NCBI GenBank assembly: GCA_942493055.1
Contig: OW818680.1
Span: 4,154,001-4,218,000, forward strand
Direction of reading: 5' to 3'
From: CAIZQW01 sp942493055
Lineage (GTDB): Bacteria > Verrucomicrobiota > Kiritimatiellia > RFP12 > UBA1067
Length of the DNA: 64,000 bases
In this document: in pieces, positions 25,281 to 32,705 of the stretch
How the letters are laid out: each line of letters begins with the position of its first letter
Numbering within the stretch: position 1 is the stretch's first letter
Notes under the pieces: generated by a model
What the model was told of the DNA's origin: nothing
The model's database searches: none
The model's input: only the letters and a program-made list of their open reading frames with translations
Program-made: the position numbers and the translations under genes

Positions 25281-26537
25281 ATGAATAGGCTGGCTATGGA
25301 GCAAGTTGCAAACGAAAAGACAGAGCGTAAACATCCCAATAACCCCTTGGGTGTCCTCGTTCTTTCCCAGACCTACCCGCCGGATGTGGGCGGGGTGGAG
25401 ACGCATCTGGAGGACCTGACGGAGGCTTTTAAGCTCCAGCATCCGGACTGGCGTGTCTGGATTGCAACATATAAGCCCATTGTGACCGAGGTCAAGAGCT
25501 ATCGGCCCAGAGAGCAGCATGGCAATCTTACGATCCGGCGCTTTTGGTGGATCGGGGGCAACCTCTTCCGGAAGCTTGAGAAGGCGCCGGCCTTGATGGT
25601 GCTCTATATTGTGCCCTATTTCATGGTCCGCCTCTTTTTTTACATGGCGCTGAACATGCGCAAGGTGGAGGTCATCCATGTCCATGGCATCAACATGGCG
25701 ATGGTGGGGTTGATCTTCGGAAAACTTTTTCGCAAACGCCTCGTCTTCCAGTCCCATGCGCTCTATTCGTTTGTCCCCGGAAGCGCCTTTGCAAAGGTCA
25801 CCGCGTTTCTGCTGAAGCGTATGGACGTGGTATTGACCCTCTGCCACGCCTCCAAGGATGAATTTGTGAAACTCGGCATCCCCGCAGAGAAGATCCATGT
25901 TTATCGCTACTGGATCGACTTGCAGCGCTTCAATCTTGCGGACAGCAAAAGTTCCCAGGCCTCTCAACCCCATCATTCCAATATTCCCATATTCCAACAT
26001 TCCAATGAGGGTATCCCCCCTACCTTCACTGCCTTTTTCGTCGGTCGTCTGATGGGGATCAAGGGCGAAGATGTGGTCATCGAACTGGCGCGGCGGTTTC
26101 CGAACATCCGTTTCAAGATTGCCGGAGGCGGCCCCAACCAGCAGAGGGTCGCGGATGCGGCACAGCGCCTGGACAATCTGGAGTATGTGGGGCTGGTTCC
26201 GAACAGTCAACTCCACGCCTACTATCAGGCTGCGGATGTCGTCTTGGTCCCCTCGCAATATCCTGAAGGCTTCGGCCGGGTCATCTGTGAATCCCTTGCC
26301 TGCGGCACGCCTGTTCTGGCATCCAATATCGGCGGCATTCCCGATGCCATGGATAACACGGTCGGTGTGTTATGCGAGTTGTCTTTGGAAAGCTTCGCAG
26401 CCGCCCTGCAGCGGATGATTACGGATCAGGCGTGGTATCAGACGCTGAAGAATAATACGCGCCCGTATGCGGAGCGACAGTTCAGCAGCGCGAATGCGGA
26501 GATGATATTTGACAACTATCGAGGAGAAGAGGAATAA
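25281..26537 (+). CDS. Glycosyltransferase family 4 with octamer repeats in the domain linker
   Basis: A 418-residue GT-B glycosyltransferase. The N-terminal acceptor domain starts LGVLVLSQTYPPDVGGVETHL; the C-terminal donor domain has FFVGRLMGIKGEDVVIEL, VGLVPNSQLHAYYQAADVVLVPS and the catalytic E-x7-E region PEGFGRVICESLACG. Between the domains, after the usual YWIDLQRFN junction, about residues 229-245 (QPHHSNIPIFQHSNEGIP) come from four octamer units of the TATTCCAA type (25970-26008). These units match intergenic repeats elsewhere in the window. The linker is a permissive site, so the enzyme can be active, but loss of one octamer would frameshift it. The stop codon TAA lies inside the GGAATAAACGG motif. 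Confidence 0.9.
   Translation: MNRLAMEQVANEKTERKHPNNPLGVLVLSQTYPPDVGGVETHLEDLTEAFKLQHPDWRVWIATYKPIVTEVKSYRPREQHGNLTIRRFWWIGGNLFRKLEKAPALMVLYIVPYFMVRLFFYMALNMRKVEVIHVHGINMAMVGLIFGKLFRKRLVFQSHALYSFVPGSAFAKVTAFLLKRMDVVLTLCHASKDEFVKLGIPAEKIHVYRYWIDLQRFNLADSKSSQASQPHHSNIPIFQHSNEGIPPTFTAFFVGRLMGIKGEDVVIELARRFPNIRFKIAGGGPNQQRVADAAQRLDNLEYVGLVPNSQLHAYYQAADVVLVPSQYPEGFGRVICESLACGTPVLASNIGGIPDAMDNTVGVLCELSLESFAAALQRMITDQAWYQTLKNNTRPYAERQFSSANAEMIFDNYRGEEE
25970..26008 (-). repeat. Octamer array (TTGGAATA type) inside a GT4 gene
   Basis: Read on the plus strand the units are CATTCCAA, TATTCCCA, TATTCCAA and CATTCCAA. The same octamers make up the intergenic arrays at 33838, 56855, 57056, 59297, 59388, 61010 and 61163. 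Confidence 0.85.
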
Positions 26538-26591
26538 ACGGAGTGGTAACTTGTTGCATCGAAAGACGCGAACCTTACGAATGAAAAGAAT

Positions 26592-26888
26592 GTTTTACGC
26601 GAAGATCGCTATGAGAGGTGCTTGCACGGAAAGCCCCCGCGAGTGGCGGAATACCGCCGGGGCTTATCTCGTGCAAGCACCTGAGTGTCACGCATGGACT
26701 CCGGGTGAAGGACGAGCTGTGCCTCCCGTGTATCCACGGGCTTGCGAAGGACAACAAGTAGGCGCAGAGCACAAGCGTATCCGCGCAGTGCGAACGCTCA
26801 CTTGGAGCCCGCCGCCAGGCGGGAGCGATGAGCGCAAGCGAAAGAGCGGCACGCCGTCCTTCACCCAAATAGCGATCTTTGCGAAAAA
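26592..26888. mobile_element. MITE-like hairpin element, long copy
   Basis: The ends TTTACGCGAAGATCGCTAT and ATAGCGATCTTTGCGAAAA are imperfect 19-nt terminal inverted repeats. Inside, AGGTGCTTGCACG and CGTGCAAGCACCT form a 13-bp stem around GTGGCGGAATACCGCC. A shorter copy lies at 29038-29232; this one has about 100 extra nt near 26745-26860. There is no transposase. It fills the 390-nt gap before the GT4 gene at 26928; no other gene is supported there. Confidence 0.75.
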
Positions 26889-26927
26889 GTATTCCGTCAA
26901 AACAGTCAAGTTATAGACAATCATGGC

Positions 26928-28148
26928 ATGAAAATCGTATTTATATCCAACAACAATCTTGGCCTTGGTTTCAGTGGCGGGGATCGCATCTTCACCGAAC
27001 TGATCAAGGGATGGAAGCGTTATGCCACGATCCAGTTGATGGGCGCAGAGGAGGCGATCCTGATCTCCAAACGGAATGGTGTGGAGGCGGAATTCCTTCA
27101 GATCTCAAAGATGACCCTCCATCCCCGCTATGGCATCCTCGGCTTGCTCAAGCATACCTATCAGCGGCTTAAAGCTGGAATCCAGGCGCTGAAGACATTC
27201 GAGCAGGCGTTAAAGGATGTGGATGTGGTCTACTCAACATCTGATTTTTATCCTGATTTTTATCCAGCGTATCTGATGAAACAGCGCAATCCGAAGATCA
27301 CCTGGATTGCGGGCTATTATCTCTTTGCCCCGGCCCCCTGGGCCAAGGTCACACCCTATAAGGGCCTGCAGCGTCTGCGCGGACTGGTCTATTGGCTGAT
27401 GCAGCGGCCCTCCTATTACCTGATCAATAAATACGCCGACAAGGTCTTTGTCACCAGCGAGCCGGATGTGAAGCTTTTTGTCAATCATCGCCGCGCCAGG
27501 AAAGATGTGATTGTGGTTCAGGGCGGAGTGGATGTGACGGCATCCGAGGAATACCTGAAGGGACAAGCTAAAAGGGATAAGCTAAAAGTTGAAACTGGGG
27601 ACTGCCCTCCTCCCTCTAAAAAGTATGATGCGTGCTTTATTGGCCGGTTCCACTATCAGAAGGGTGTTTTGCTCCTGATTGATATCTGGAAAAAAGTATG
27701 CGAGAAAAGACCGGATGCCAAACTGGCGATGATCGGTAATGGGCCGTTGGAAGAAGAGGCGCGAACAAAAATCAAGGCACTGGGCTTGGAGCGCAACATT
27801 GAACTCCTGGGCTTTATGGACGGCGAGAAGAAGTTCGAAATCTTCAAGCAGTCCAAAGTCATGGTCCATCCCGCTACGTATGACAGCGGTGGCATGGCTG
27901 CAGCGGAAGGCATGGCCTGGAGATTGCCGGGCGTCTCCTTCGATCTTGAGGCGCTCAAGACGTATTATCCGCAGGGCATGGTCAAGATCCCCTGTTTTGA
28001 TGAGCAGCTTTTTGCAGACACGATCTTGCGCCTGCTTTCAGACAAAGACTTTTACGAAGAACAGGCTTGTTTAGCCCATGAGCTGATCATGAATGTGTGG
28101 GACTGGAAGAAGCGAGCCGAGTTTGTCTGGCAGGCAATGCGTCTTTAG
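26928..28148 (+). CDS. Glycosyltransferase family 4 with short repeats in the domain linker
   Basis: A 406-residue GT-B glycosyltransferase. The N-terminus MKIVFISNNNLGLGFSGGDRI begins the acceptor domain; the donor domain has CFIGRFHYQKGVLLLIDIW, AMIGNGPLEEEARTKI, ELLGFMDGEKKFEIFKQSKVMVHP and the E-containing segment SGGMAAAEGMAWRLPG. At the junction after VVVQGGVDVTA, about residues 207-229 (KGQAKRDKLKVETGDCPPPS) look like an insert encoded by repeats: AAGCTAAAAG and a GAAACTGGGGAC unit shared with two other loci. The gene lies between two MITE-like copies. Confidence 0.9.
   Translation: MKIVFISNNNLGLGFSGGDRIFTELIKGWKRYATIQLMGAEEAILISKRNGVEAEFLQISKMTLHPRYGILGLLKHTYQRLKAGIQALKTFEQALKDVDVVYSTSDFYPDFYPAYLMKQRNPKITWIAGYYLFAPAPWAKVTPYKGLQRLRGLVYWLMQRPSYYLINKYADKVFVTSEPDVKLFVNHRRARKDVIVVQGGVDVTASEEYLKGQAKRDKLKVETGDCPPPSKKYDACFIGRFHYQKGVLLLIDIWKKVCEKRPDAKLAMIGNGPLEEEARTKIKALGLERNIELLGFMDGEKKFEIFKQSKVMVHPATYDSGGMAAAEGMAWRLPGVSFDLEALKTYYPQGMVKIPCFDEQLFADTILRLLSDKDFYEEQACLAHELIMNVWDWKKRAEFVWQAMRL
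27562..27618 (+). repeat. Short repeats inside a GT4 gene linker
   Basis: AAGCTAAAAG occurs in close succession (27566-27589), followed by TTGAAACTGGGGAC at 27588-27601. The latter is an exact match to the insert in the GT2 gene at 24376-24389 and is encoded in the same frame (ETGD). Related GAAACT units occur at 30228-30258 and 51764-51778. Confidence 0.7.
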
Positions 28149-28157
28149 CAAGGCATT

Positions 28158-28271
28158 TATACATGGCGACATAAGTGTCCGACGAACATGGAGCGGCGCG
28201 GCTTCCCGCGCCGGCCGGAACGCGAAGGCGTTCCGCTCCGAAACCTGCGAGGGCTTATGTCGCCATGTATA
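28158..28271. mobile_element. MITE-like element with perfect 18-bp terminal inverted repeats
   Basis: TATACATGGCGACATAAG and CTTATGTCGCCATGTATA are perfect inverted copies that bound a 114-bp element. Its core (28190-28239) is a GC-rich double palindrome including CCCGCGCCGGCC and GGAACGCGAAGGCGTTCC, found again at 32513-32560 without these ends. It lies 9 nt after the GT4 stop. Confidence 0.8.
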
Positions 28272-28377
28272 GGTGAAAAACATTTGAAGTTATAAAACGG
28301 TAAAGCGCTCGTATGAAAATCCACTGTACGGCAATCGACTTTCATGGTACTTTGAAAGCCTCTTTAAGGATGATGTT

Positions 28378-28938
28378 ATGGAAATTATTGAAACAGAGAT
28401 TGCAGATGTGAAAGTTCTGAAGCCGAAGGTGTTTCAGGATGCACGAGGCTACTTTTGTGAGACTTATTCGGAACTGCGTTATCCGGCATGCGGCATTGAC
28501 TGCCATTTTGTACAGGACAACGAATCCATGTCCATGCGCGGAGTGTTGCGCGGGTTGCATTATCAGATCGCGCCGCATGCGCAGGCGAAGCTGATCCGGG
28601 TGGTGCGCGGCGCGGTCATGGATGTCGCCGTGGATATTCGCAAGGGATCCCCGACCTTCGGGAAGGTTGTGATGGTGGAACTCTCGGAAGCGAACAAGCA
28701 TCAGATCTACATCCCGCATGGCTTTGCGCATGGCTTCCTGGTCTTGGAGGATAACACCATCTTCAGTTACAAGTGCGATGCGTTTTATAATCCGCAATGC
28801 GAACGCGGCATCCGCTGGGATGACCCCCAAATCGCCATCCCGTGGCCGAAACTCGATCTGCCGTATAACCTCTCGGACAAAGACAAGAAACAGCCGCTCC
28901 TCGCGGAGATCGAACCGTTTGTTTGTGAGCGTTTTTAA
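28378..28938 (+). CDS. rmlC: dTDP-4-dehydrorhamnose 3,5-epimerase
   Basis: A 186-residue cupin epimerase, close to the usual length of about 180. VFQDARGYFCETY, MSMRGVLRGLHYQ (with the catalytic His) and PHGFAHGFLVLED are family signatures; the FSYKCDAFYNP segment carries the second catalytic region. It converts dTDP-4-keto-6-deoxyglucose to the L-lyxo form, the third step of dTDP-L-rhamnose synthesis. RmlD lies 375 nt downstream, while RmlA and RmlB are not in this window. AAGGA precedes the ATG by 7 nt. It is also known as rfbC. Confidence 0.95.
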   Translation: MEIIETEIADVKVLKPKVFQDARGYFCETYSELRYPACGIDCHFVQDNESMSMRGVLRGLHYQIAPHAQAKLIRVVRGAVMDVAVDIRKGSPTFGKVVMVELSEANKHQIYIPHGFAHGFLVLEDNTIFSYKCDAFYNPQCERGIRWDDPQIAIPWPKLDLPYNLSDKDKKQPLLAEIEPFVCERF

Positions 28939-29037
28939 CCGCAAAAGCCGCAAGAAATCTGTACAAGTTAATTTGACCGCTATTTCTGACAGCGCCTGCT
29001 TCTCAGGTTCGGGTACGAATAATCTGCATGAAAATGG

Positions 29038-29232
29038 TTTACGCGAAGATCGCTATGAGGTGCTTGCACGGAAAGCCCCGCGAGTGGCGGAATACCGCCG
29101 GGCTTATCTCGTGCAAGCACCTGAGTGTCATGCACCATGAGATGCTGGGTGAAGGACGAGTTGTGCCCCCGTGTATTCACGGACTTGCGAGGGCACACCG
29201 TACTTCACCCAACTTGCGCTCTTTGCGAAAAA
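29038..29232. mobile_element. MITE-like hairpin element, short copy
   Basis: This is the second copy of the element at 26592-26888, in the same orientation. TTTACGCGAAGATCGCTAT begins it and CTTTGCGAAAA ends it; the stem AGGTGCTTGCACG/CGTGCAAGCACCT is intact. A second stem pairs TGGGTGAAG with CTTCACCCA. The 374-nt gap 28939-29312 holds this element and a partial ACCGCAAAAGCCGCAA block at 28939; no gene is supported. Confidence 0.75.
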
Positions 29233-29312
29233 CGGGGTTCCGACTATCGAAAGGTTTACAGTGCTGGTTTTTGCGGAATAATTAGCTGATTTGCTTTTGG
29301 AGATGAACGGAT

Positions 29313-30155
29313 ATGAAGGTCTTGATTACAGGCGCGAAGGGTATGTTGGGACGGACGCTCATGGAGGAGCTGAAGGGTTTTGAGCTGATCCCGACTGACA
29401 TGGAGGTGGACATCACGGATGCCCCGCAGTTTAATGCTGCGATGGCAGTGCATGCTCCGGATTGCGTCATCCATTGCGCAGCCATGACAGCCGTGGATAA
29501 ATGCGAGTCAGAGAAGGAACTCGCCTTCCGCATCAATGCCCTCGGTTCTGAAAACGTGGCGCGTGCGTGTGCAGCGCACAACGCGCGCTTGATCGCCATC
29601 TCGACAGACTACGCCTTCCCGGGCGATTCGGATCAGCCCTATGCTGAAACCGACTTCGCCAATGGCGGAAAGACGGTCTATGGCCAAAGTAAGTTCGCCG
29701 GAGAAGAGGCGGTCCGTCAGTATGCGCCCAATCACATTGTTGCGCGCGTGGCCTGGCTCTATGGCAAGGGAGGCCCGAGCTTTGTCCATGCCATGCTCGC
29801 GCTGGCACAACGCAATCTGCCGGAGTTGAAGGTGGTCAATGATCAGCATGGCAATCCCACCAGTGCGCTGGCGGTTGCCCGGCACCTCCAATTGCTGCTT
29901 GCCCGCCCGGAGTTGAAGGGAACCTTCCATCTGACATGCGAAGGCGAGGCGACCTGGTATGACTTCGCCTGCGAAATATTTCGCCTGCGCAACATCGCAC
30001 AGAAGGTGGTGCCCTGTACGACCGCCGAGTTCCCGCGTCCAGCTCCGCGGCCGACCAATTCACGCTTGGAAAAACGGGCGCTACGGCTTGCCTGCCTTCC
30101 GCCCATGCCCCATTGGAAGGACGCGCTCGCCGAATTTTTGGCGCAGGAGATATGA
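29313..30155 (+). CDS. rmlD: dTDP-4-dehydrorhamnose reductase
   Basis: A 280-residue short-chain reductase. MKVLITGAKGMLGRTLMEEL is the Rossmann nucleotide-binding motif; HCAAMTAVDKCE, ISTDYAFPGD (usually STDYVFDG) and the catalytic YGQSK (Y-x3-K) follow. It makes dTDP-L-rhamnose from the RmlC product with NAD(P)H. GGAG stands 10 nt before the ATG. With rmlC it should supply rhamnose to the glycosyltransferases upstream. It is also known as rfbD. Confidence 0.95.
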   Translation: MKVLITGAKGMLGRTLMEELKGFELIPTDMEVDITDAPQFNAAMAVHAPDCVIHCAAMTAVDKCESEKELAFRINALGSENVARACAAHNARLIAISTDYAFPGDSDQPYAETDFANGGKTVYGQSKFAGEEAVRQYAPNHIVARVAWLYGKGGPSFVHAMLALAQRNLPELKVVNDQHGNPTSALAVARHLQLLLARPELKGTFHLTCEGEATWYDFACEIFRLRNIAQKVVPCTTAEFPRPAPRPTNSRLEKRALRLACLPPMPHWKDALAEFLAQEI

Positions 30156-30227
30156 GTTGAGCAAGCGAGTCCGGAGTGTTTCGTGCTCCCCGTGCTGTAC
30201 GTGCTTACCGTGCTATCCGACGATGTG

Positions 30228-30258
30228 AAACTAGAAACTGGAAACTTGAAACTGGAGA
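30228..30258 (+). repeat. GAAACTGG-type octamer array before the sulfatase
   Basis: GAAACTAG, AAACTGGA and AACTTGAAACTGG follow each other just before the sulfatase start. Related single units lie inside the GT2 (24379-24390) and GT4 (27588-27601) genes and after purL (51764-51778). Confidence 0.7.
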
Positions 30259-30265
30259 AAAAATA

Positions 30266-31666
30266 ATGGGCAAGTTAATGAGTTTGGGAATCGGGCTCGG
30301 AATGGCGGTGCTAGCGTTCAACGCTGAGGCCAAGCCGAACGTGGTCTTTGTCTTGGCTGACCAGTGGCGCGCGCAGGCGACCACCTGGGAGAATGACCCG
30401 AATCTGATCGGGAAGACACCCGCGCTCGATAAGCTGGCGAGCGAGAGCGTCAATTTCAAATATGCCATCTCCTGCACCCCGGTCTGTACGCCGTATCGTG
30501 CAAGTTTCCTGACAGGACAATATCCGCTCAGGCATGGGCTGTTTATCAATGACGTGAGCCTGAGGAGCAATGTGGTCTCCATCGCCGAAGCCTTCACGGC
30601 AGGTGGGTATGACACCGCCTATATCGGGAAGTGGCATGTGGACGGTCAGGGGCGCTCCGCCTATATTCCAAAAGAGCGGCATCAGGGTTTTGATTACTGG
30701 AAAGTCTTGGAATGTACGCACGAGTATAACCAATCCTTTTTTTATGCGCAGGATGACCCGGCAAAGCAGGTATGGAAGGGATACGATGCCTTTGCCCAGA
30801 CCCAGGATGCGCAGGCCTATATCAGCAGCCGCAAAAAAGAGGACAAGCCCTTTCTGCTGGTCCTGTCGTGGGGCCCCCCTCACAATCCCTACCCCACCGC
30901 GCCTGAGGCGTATCAGCTCTTTGATCCAGCAAAGATCATATTGCGTAAGAACGCCAAAGACACGCCGCCCTTTCGCACGGACTTGGCAGGTTATTATGCC
31001 CACATTGTTGCGCTCGATAAAGCCCTGGGCGATCTGCTCAAGACCCTCGATGAGCAGAAACTTCGCGACAATACGATCTTTGTCTTCACCTCGGATCATG
31101 GCGATATGCTCGGTTCCCAGGGCGAGACCCGCAAGCAGCGGCCCTGGGATGAGTCCATTCGCGTTCCGTTGCTGATCCGGTATCCTGCGGCGCTCAAAAA
31201 CGGACGAATCAGCCAACTCTTGATCAATACACCCGACCTTATGCCGACGCTGCTGGGGTTGAGCAATGTTGAGGTGCCGTCCACTGTGGAAGGCGAAAAC
31301 TATGCACCAATTCTGCGTGGCGAGCAGCCGGAACCTGCTGACAGCGCGGCCCTGATCGCCTGCTATGCGCCCTCCGGGGAGTGGACTACTGCTCGGGGTG
31401 GGCGAGTCTATCGCGGAGTGCGCACGACGCGCTATACGTATGTGCGCACACTTAATGGCCCCTGGCTCCTCTATGACAATGTGGTCGATCCCTATCAGCT
31501 GGAAAACAAGGTCGCTGATCCGAACTGCCACGCTGTCCGAGAAAAGCTCGAAAGGGAACTGACGCGTCTGCTCAAGAAGACCCAGGATGATTTCCGCCCC
31601 GGCACGGAGTATATTCAGAAATGGGGCTACAAGGTTGACAATGCAGGGACAGCGCCGTATAAGTAA
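30266..31666 (+). CDS. Exported sulfatase (formylglycine-dependent, S1 family)
   Basis: A 466-residue type I sulfatase. The ATG at 30266 starts the signal peptide (MGKLMSLGIGLGMAVLAFNAEA); the upstream part of the frame is repeat sequence. PNVVFVLADQWRAQ carries the metal-binding Asp, CTPVCTPYRASFLTGQYP is the activation site with C-x-P-x-R whose Cys is converted to formylglycine, GKWHVDG and FTSDHGDMLGSQG give further active-site residues. It should remove sulfate from carbohydrates in the periplasm or outside. No maturase gene is in the window. It probably acts with the glycoside hydrolases at 37.6-48.9 kb. Confidence 0.92.
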   Translation: MGKLMSLGIGLGMAVLAFNAEAKPNVVFVLADQWRAQATTWENDPNLIGKTPALDKLASESVNFKYAISCTPVCTPYRASFLTGQYPLRHGLFINDVSLRSNVVSIAEAFTAGGYDTAYIGKWHVDGQGRSAYIPKERHQGFDYWKVLECTHEYNQSFFYAQDDPAKQVWKGYDAFAQTQDAQAYISSRKKEDKPFLLVLSWGPPHNPYPTAPEAYQLFDPAKIILRKNAKDTPPFRTDLAGYYAHIVALDKALGDLLKTLDEQKLRDNTIFVFTSDHGDMLGSQGETRKQRPWDESIRVPLLIRYPAALKNGRISQLLINTPDLMPTLLGLSNVEVPSTVEGENYAPILRGEQPEPADSAALIACYAPSGEWTTARGGRVYRGVRTTRYTYVRTLNGPWLLYDNVVDPYQLENKVADPNCHAVREKLERELTRLLKKTQDDFRPGTEYIQKWGYKVDNAGTAPYK

Positions 31667-31708
31667 GGACGCCGCCCGCCATGTGGGAATGAACTGACGG
31701 GCAACTTG

Positions 31709-31763
31709 GAGAAGTGTCAATAAGTCTTAGAAGTGTCAGTAAGTGTCAGTAAGTTGGGAATCA
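31709..31763 (-). repeat. 'GACACTT' dispersed repeat, copy 2 (inverted)
   Basis: GAAGTGTCAATAAGTCTTAG, AAGTGTCAGTAAGTGTCAG and TAAGTTGGGAATCAGAGG form the reverse complement of the copies at 25129 and 34038. The gap 31667-31992 holds this repeat and the hairpin at 31777-31910; no gene is supported. Confidence 0.85.
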
Positions 31764-31776
31764 GAGGCAAGCATCC

Positions 31777-31910
31777 GAATGACGCGAACCACACTGCGGC
31801 TCACCGAGACGGTTCGCCCTACCGCCTTCGGATCAGACAAATGCCTCATGCGAAGCAGGGTAGGGCGAACCGTCTCGGTGAGCCGTTGATTCGTATGGTT
31901 CGTGCCATTC
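31777..31910. mobile_element. Long perfect hairpin element with terminal inverted repeats
   Basis: A 27-bp stem, left arm 31797-31823 and right arm 31859-31885, pairs perfectly (core ACCGAGACGGTTCGCCCTA). Outside it GAATGACGCGAACCAC and ATGGTTCGTGCCATTC form imperfect terminal inverted repeats. No coding capacity. Confidence 0.8.
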
Positions 31911-31992
31911 GATGCAAAGAAGTTACCCGCCCGTTTATTTCCTGCCCCTGGCGGCGGGATTACACGCAAATTAAGATTAAAAAGAAGGAAAA

Positions 31993-32493
31993 ATGACGCG
32001 TAAAAGATCGTACTGGAAAGTTACCCTTCTCGTGCTCCTTCTTGCGGTTTGTTGTTATAAACCACAAAGCACGTTTGATCTTTTCTCAAAGTCCGTAAGA
32101 ACCTGTTCGGGGTTTGTAAAGGCAAAGCTGGCCTTTGATCCTGTGAAGCGACTTGCACAGGAGGTCGCGCCTCGTCCGCTTCAGCAGCAGCAGTTTGTCG
32201 CAGGAACTATGACTTCCGGTTCCGGGACGGTCATCCGAATATTGCCGGATGACCAAGCGGGAAGTCGGCATCAGCGGTTTATCATCAGGCTTTCGACGGG
32301 ACAGACATTGCTGATCGCTCACAACATCGACATCGCCCCTCGGATTGGAAATCTTAGTATGGGCGATACGGTCGCCTTTTTGGGAGAGTATGAGCCTAAT
32401 TCGAAGGGCGGCGTGATCCACTGGACCCACCGTGATCCCAAAGGCCTCCATGCAGCAGGCTGGCTGAATCATAAGGGTCAGATGTATCAATAG
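31993..32493 (+). CDS. DUF3465 family protein
   Basis: A 166-residue protein with an N-terminal signal or anchor (VTLLVLLLAVCCY) and a C-terminal DUF3465 domain: GTVIRILPDDQAGSRHQRFI, GQTLLIAHNIDIAPRIGNL, GDTVAFLGEYEPNSKGGVIHWTHRDP and HAAGWLNHKG. The family has an OB-fold-like pattern, is widespread in Gram-negative bacteria and has no proven function. It stands alone between repeat-rich gaps; the first repeat (32513) starts 20 nt after its stop. Confidence 0.85.
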   Translation: MTRKRSYWKVTLLVLLLAVCCYKPQSTFDLFSKSVRTCSGFVKAKLAFDPVKRLAQEVAPRPLQQQQFVAGTMTSGSGTVIRILPDDQAGSRHQRFIIRLSTGQTLLIAHNIDIAPRIGNLSMGDTVAFLGEYEPNSKGGVIHWTHRDPKGLHAAGWLNHKGQMYQ

Positions 32494-32512
32494 CCCGCAG
32501 TCGGGTTTCTCG

Positions 32513-32560
32513 GGAGCGGCGCGGCTTCCCGCGCCGGCCGGAACGCGAAGGCGTTCCGCG
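32513..32560. repeat. GC-rich double palindrome module (second copy)
   Basis: GGGAGCGGCGCGGCTTCCCG, CGCCGGCC and GGAACGCGAAGGCGTTCC repeat the core of the element at 28158-28271 with almost no change, but without its 18-bp ends. The shared core with different flanks suggests modular exchange. Confidence 0.8.
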
Positions 32561-32585
32561 GCAGAAGAAAAAAACGGTCAGAGGC

Positions 32586-32614
32586 GTGACAACGCCGAGG
32601 GAACATGCTATGCT
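32586..32614 (+). promoter_or_regulatory. Putative promoter of the histidine kinase gene
   Basis: GTGACA, 17 nt, TATGCT (32609-32614) lie about 90 nt upstream of the ATG at 32706. Confidence 0.45.
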
Positions 32615-32705
32615 AGCACCTGTATTATGCTGAATAACGTGCATGTCGGCAGCATGTCACGTGTGGAGGTGTGAAGCATAGCGACAGGAAAATGCGAGGA
32701 TTCCT

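Noticed and set aside
26509..26916. 135-residue frame between the two GT4 genes
   Set aside because: It lies across the MITE-like element and continues hairpin arms as codons; arginine and proline-rich with no domain.
26944..31720. 469-residue minus-strand frame opposite the sulfatase gene (30311-31720) and similar long shadows
   Set aside because: The plus strand carries a clear sulfatase with active-site motifs; the opposite frame has no recognisable domain and follows its codon pattern.
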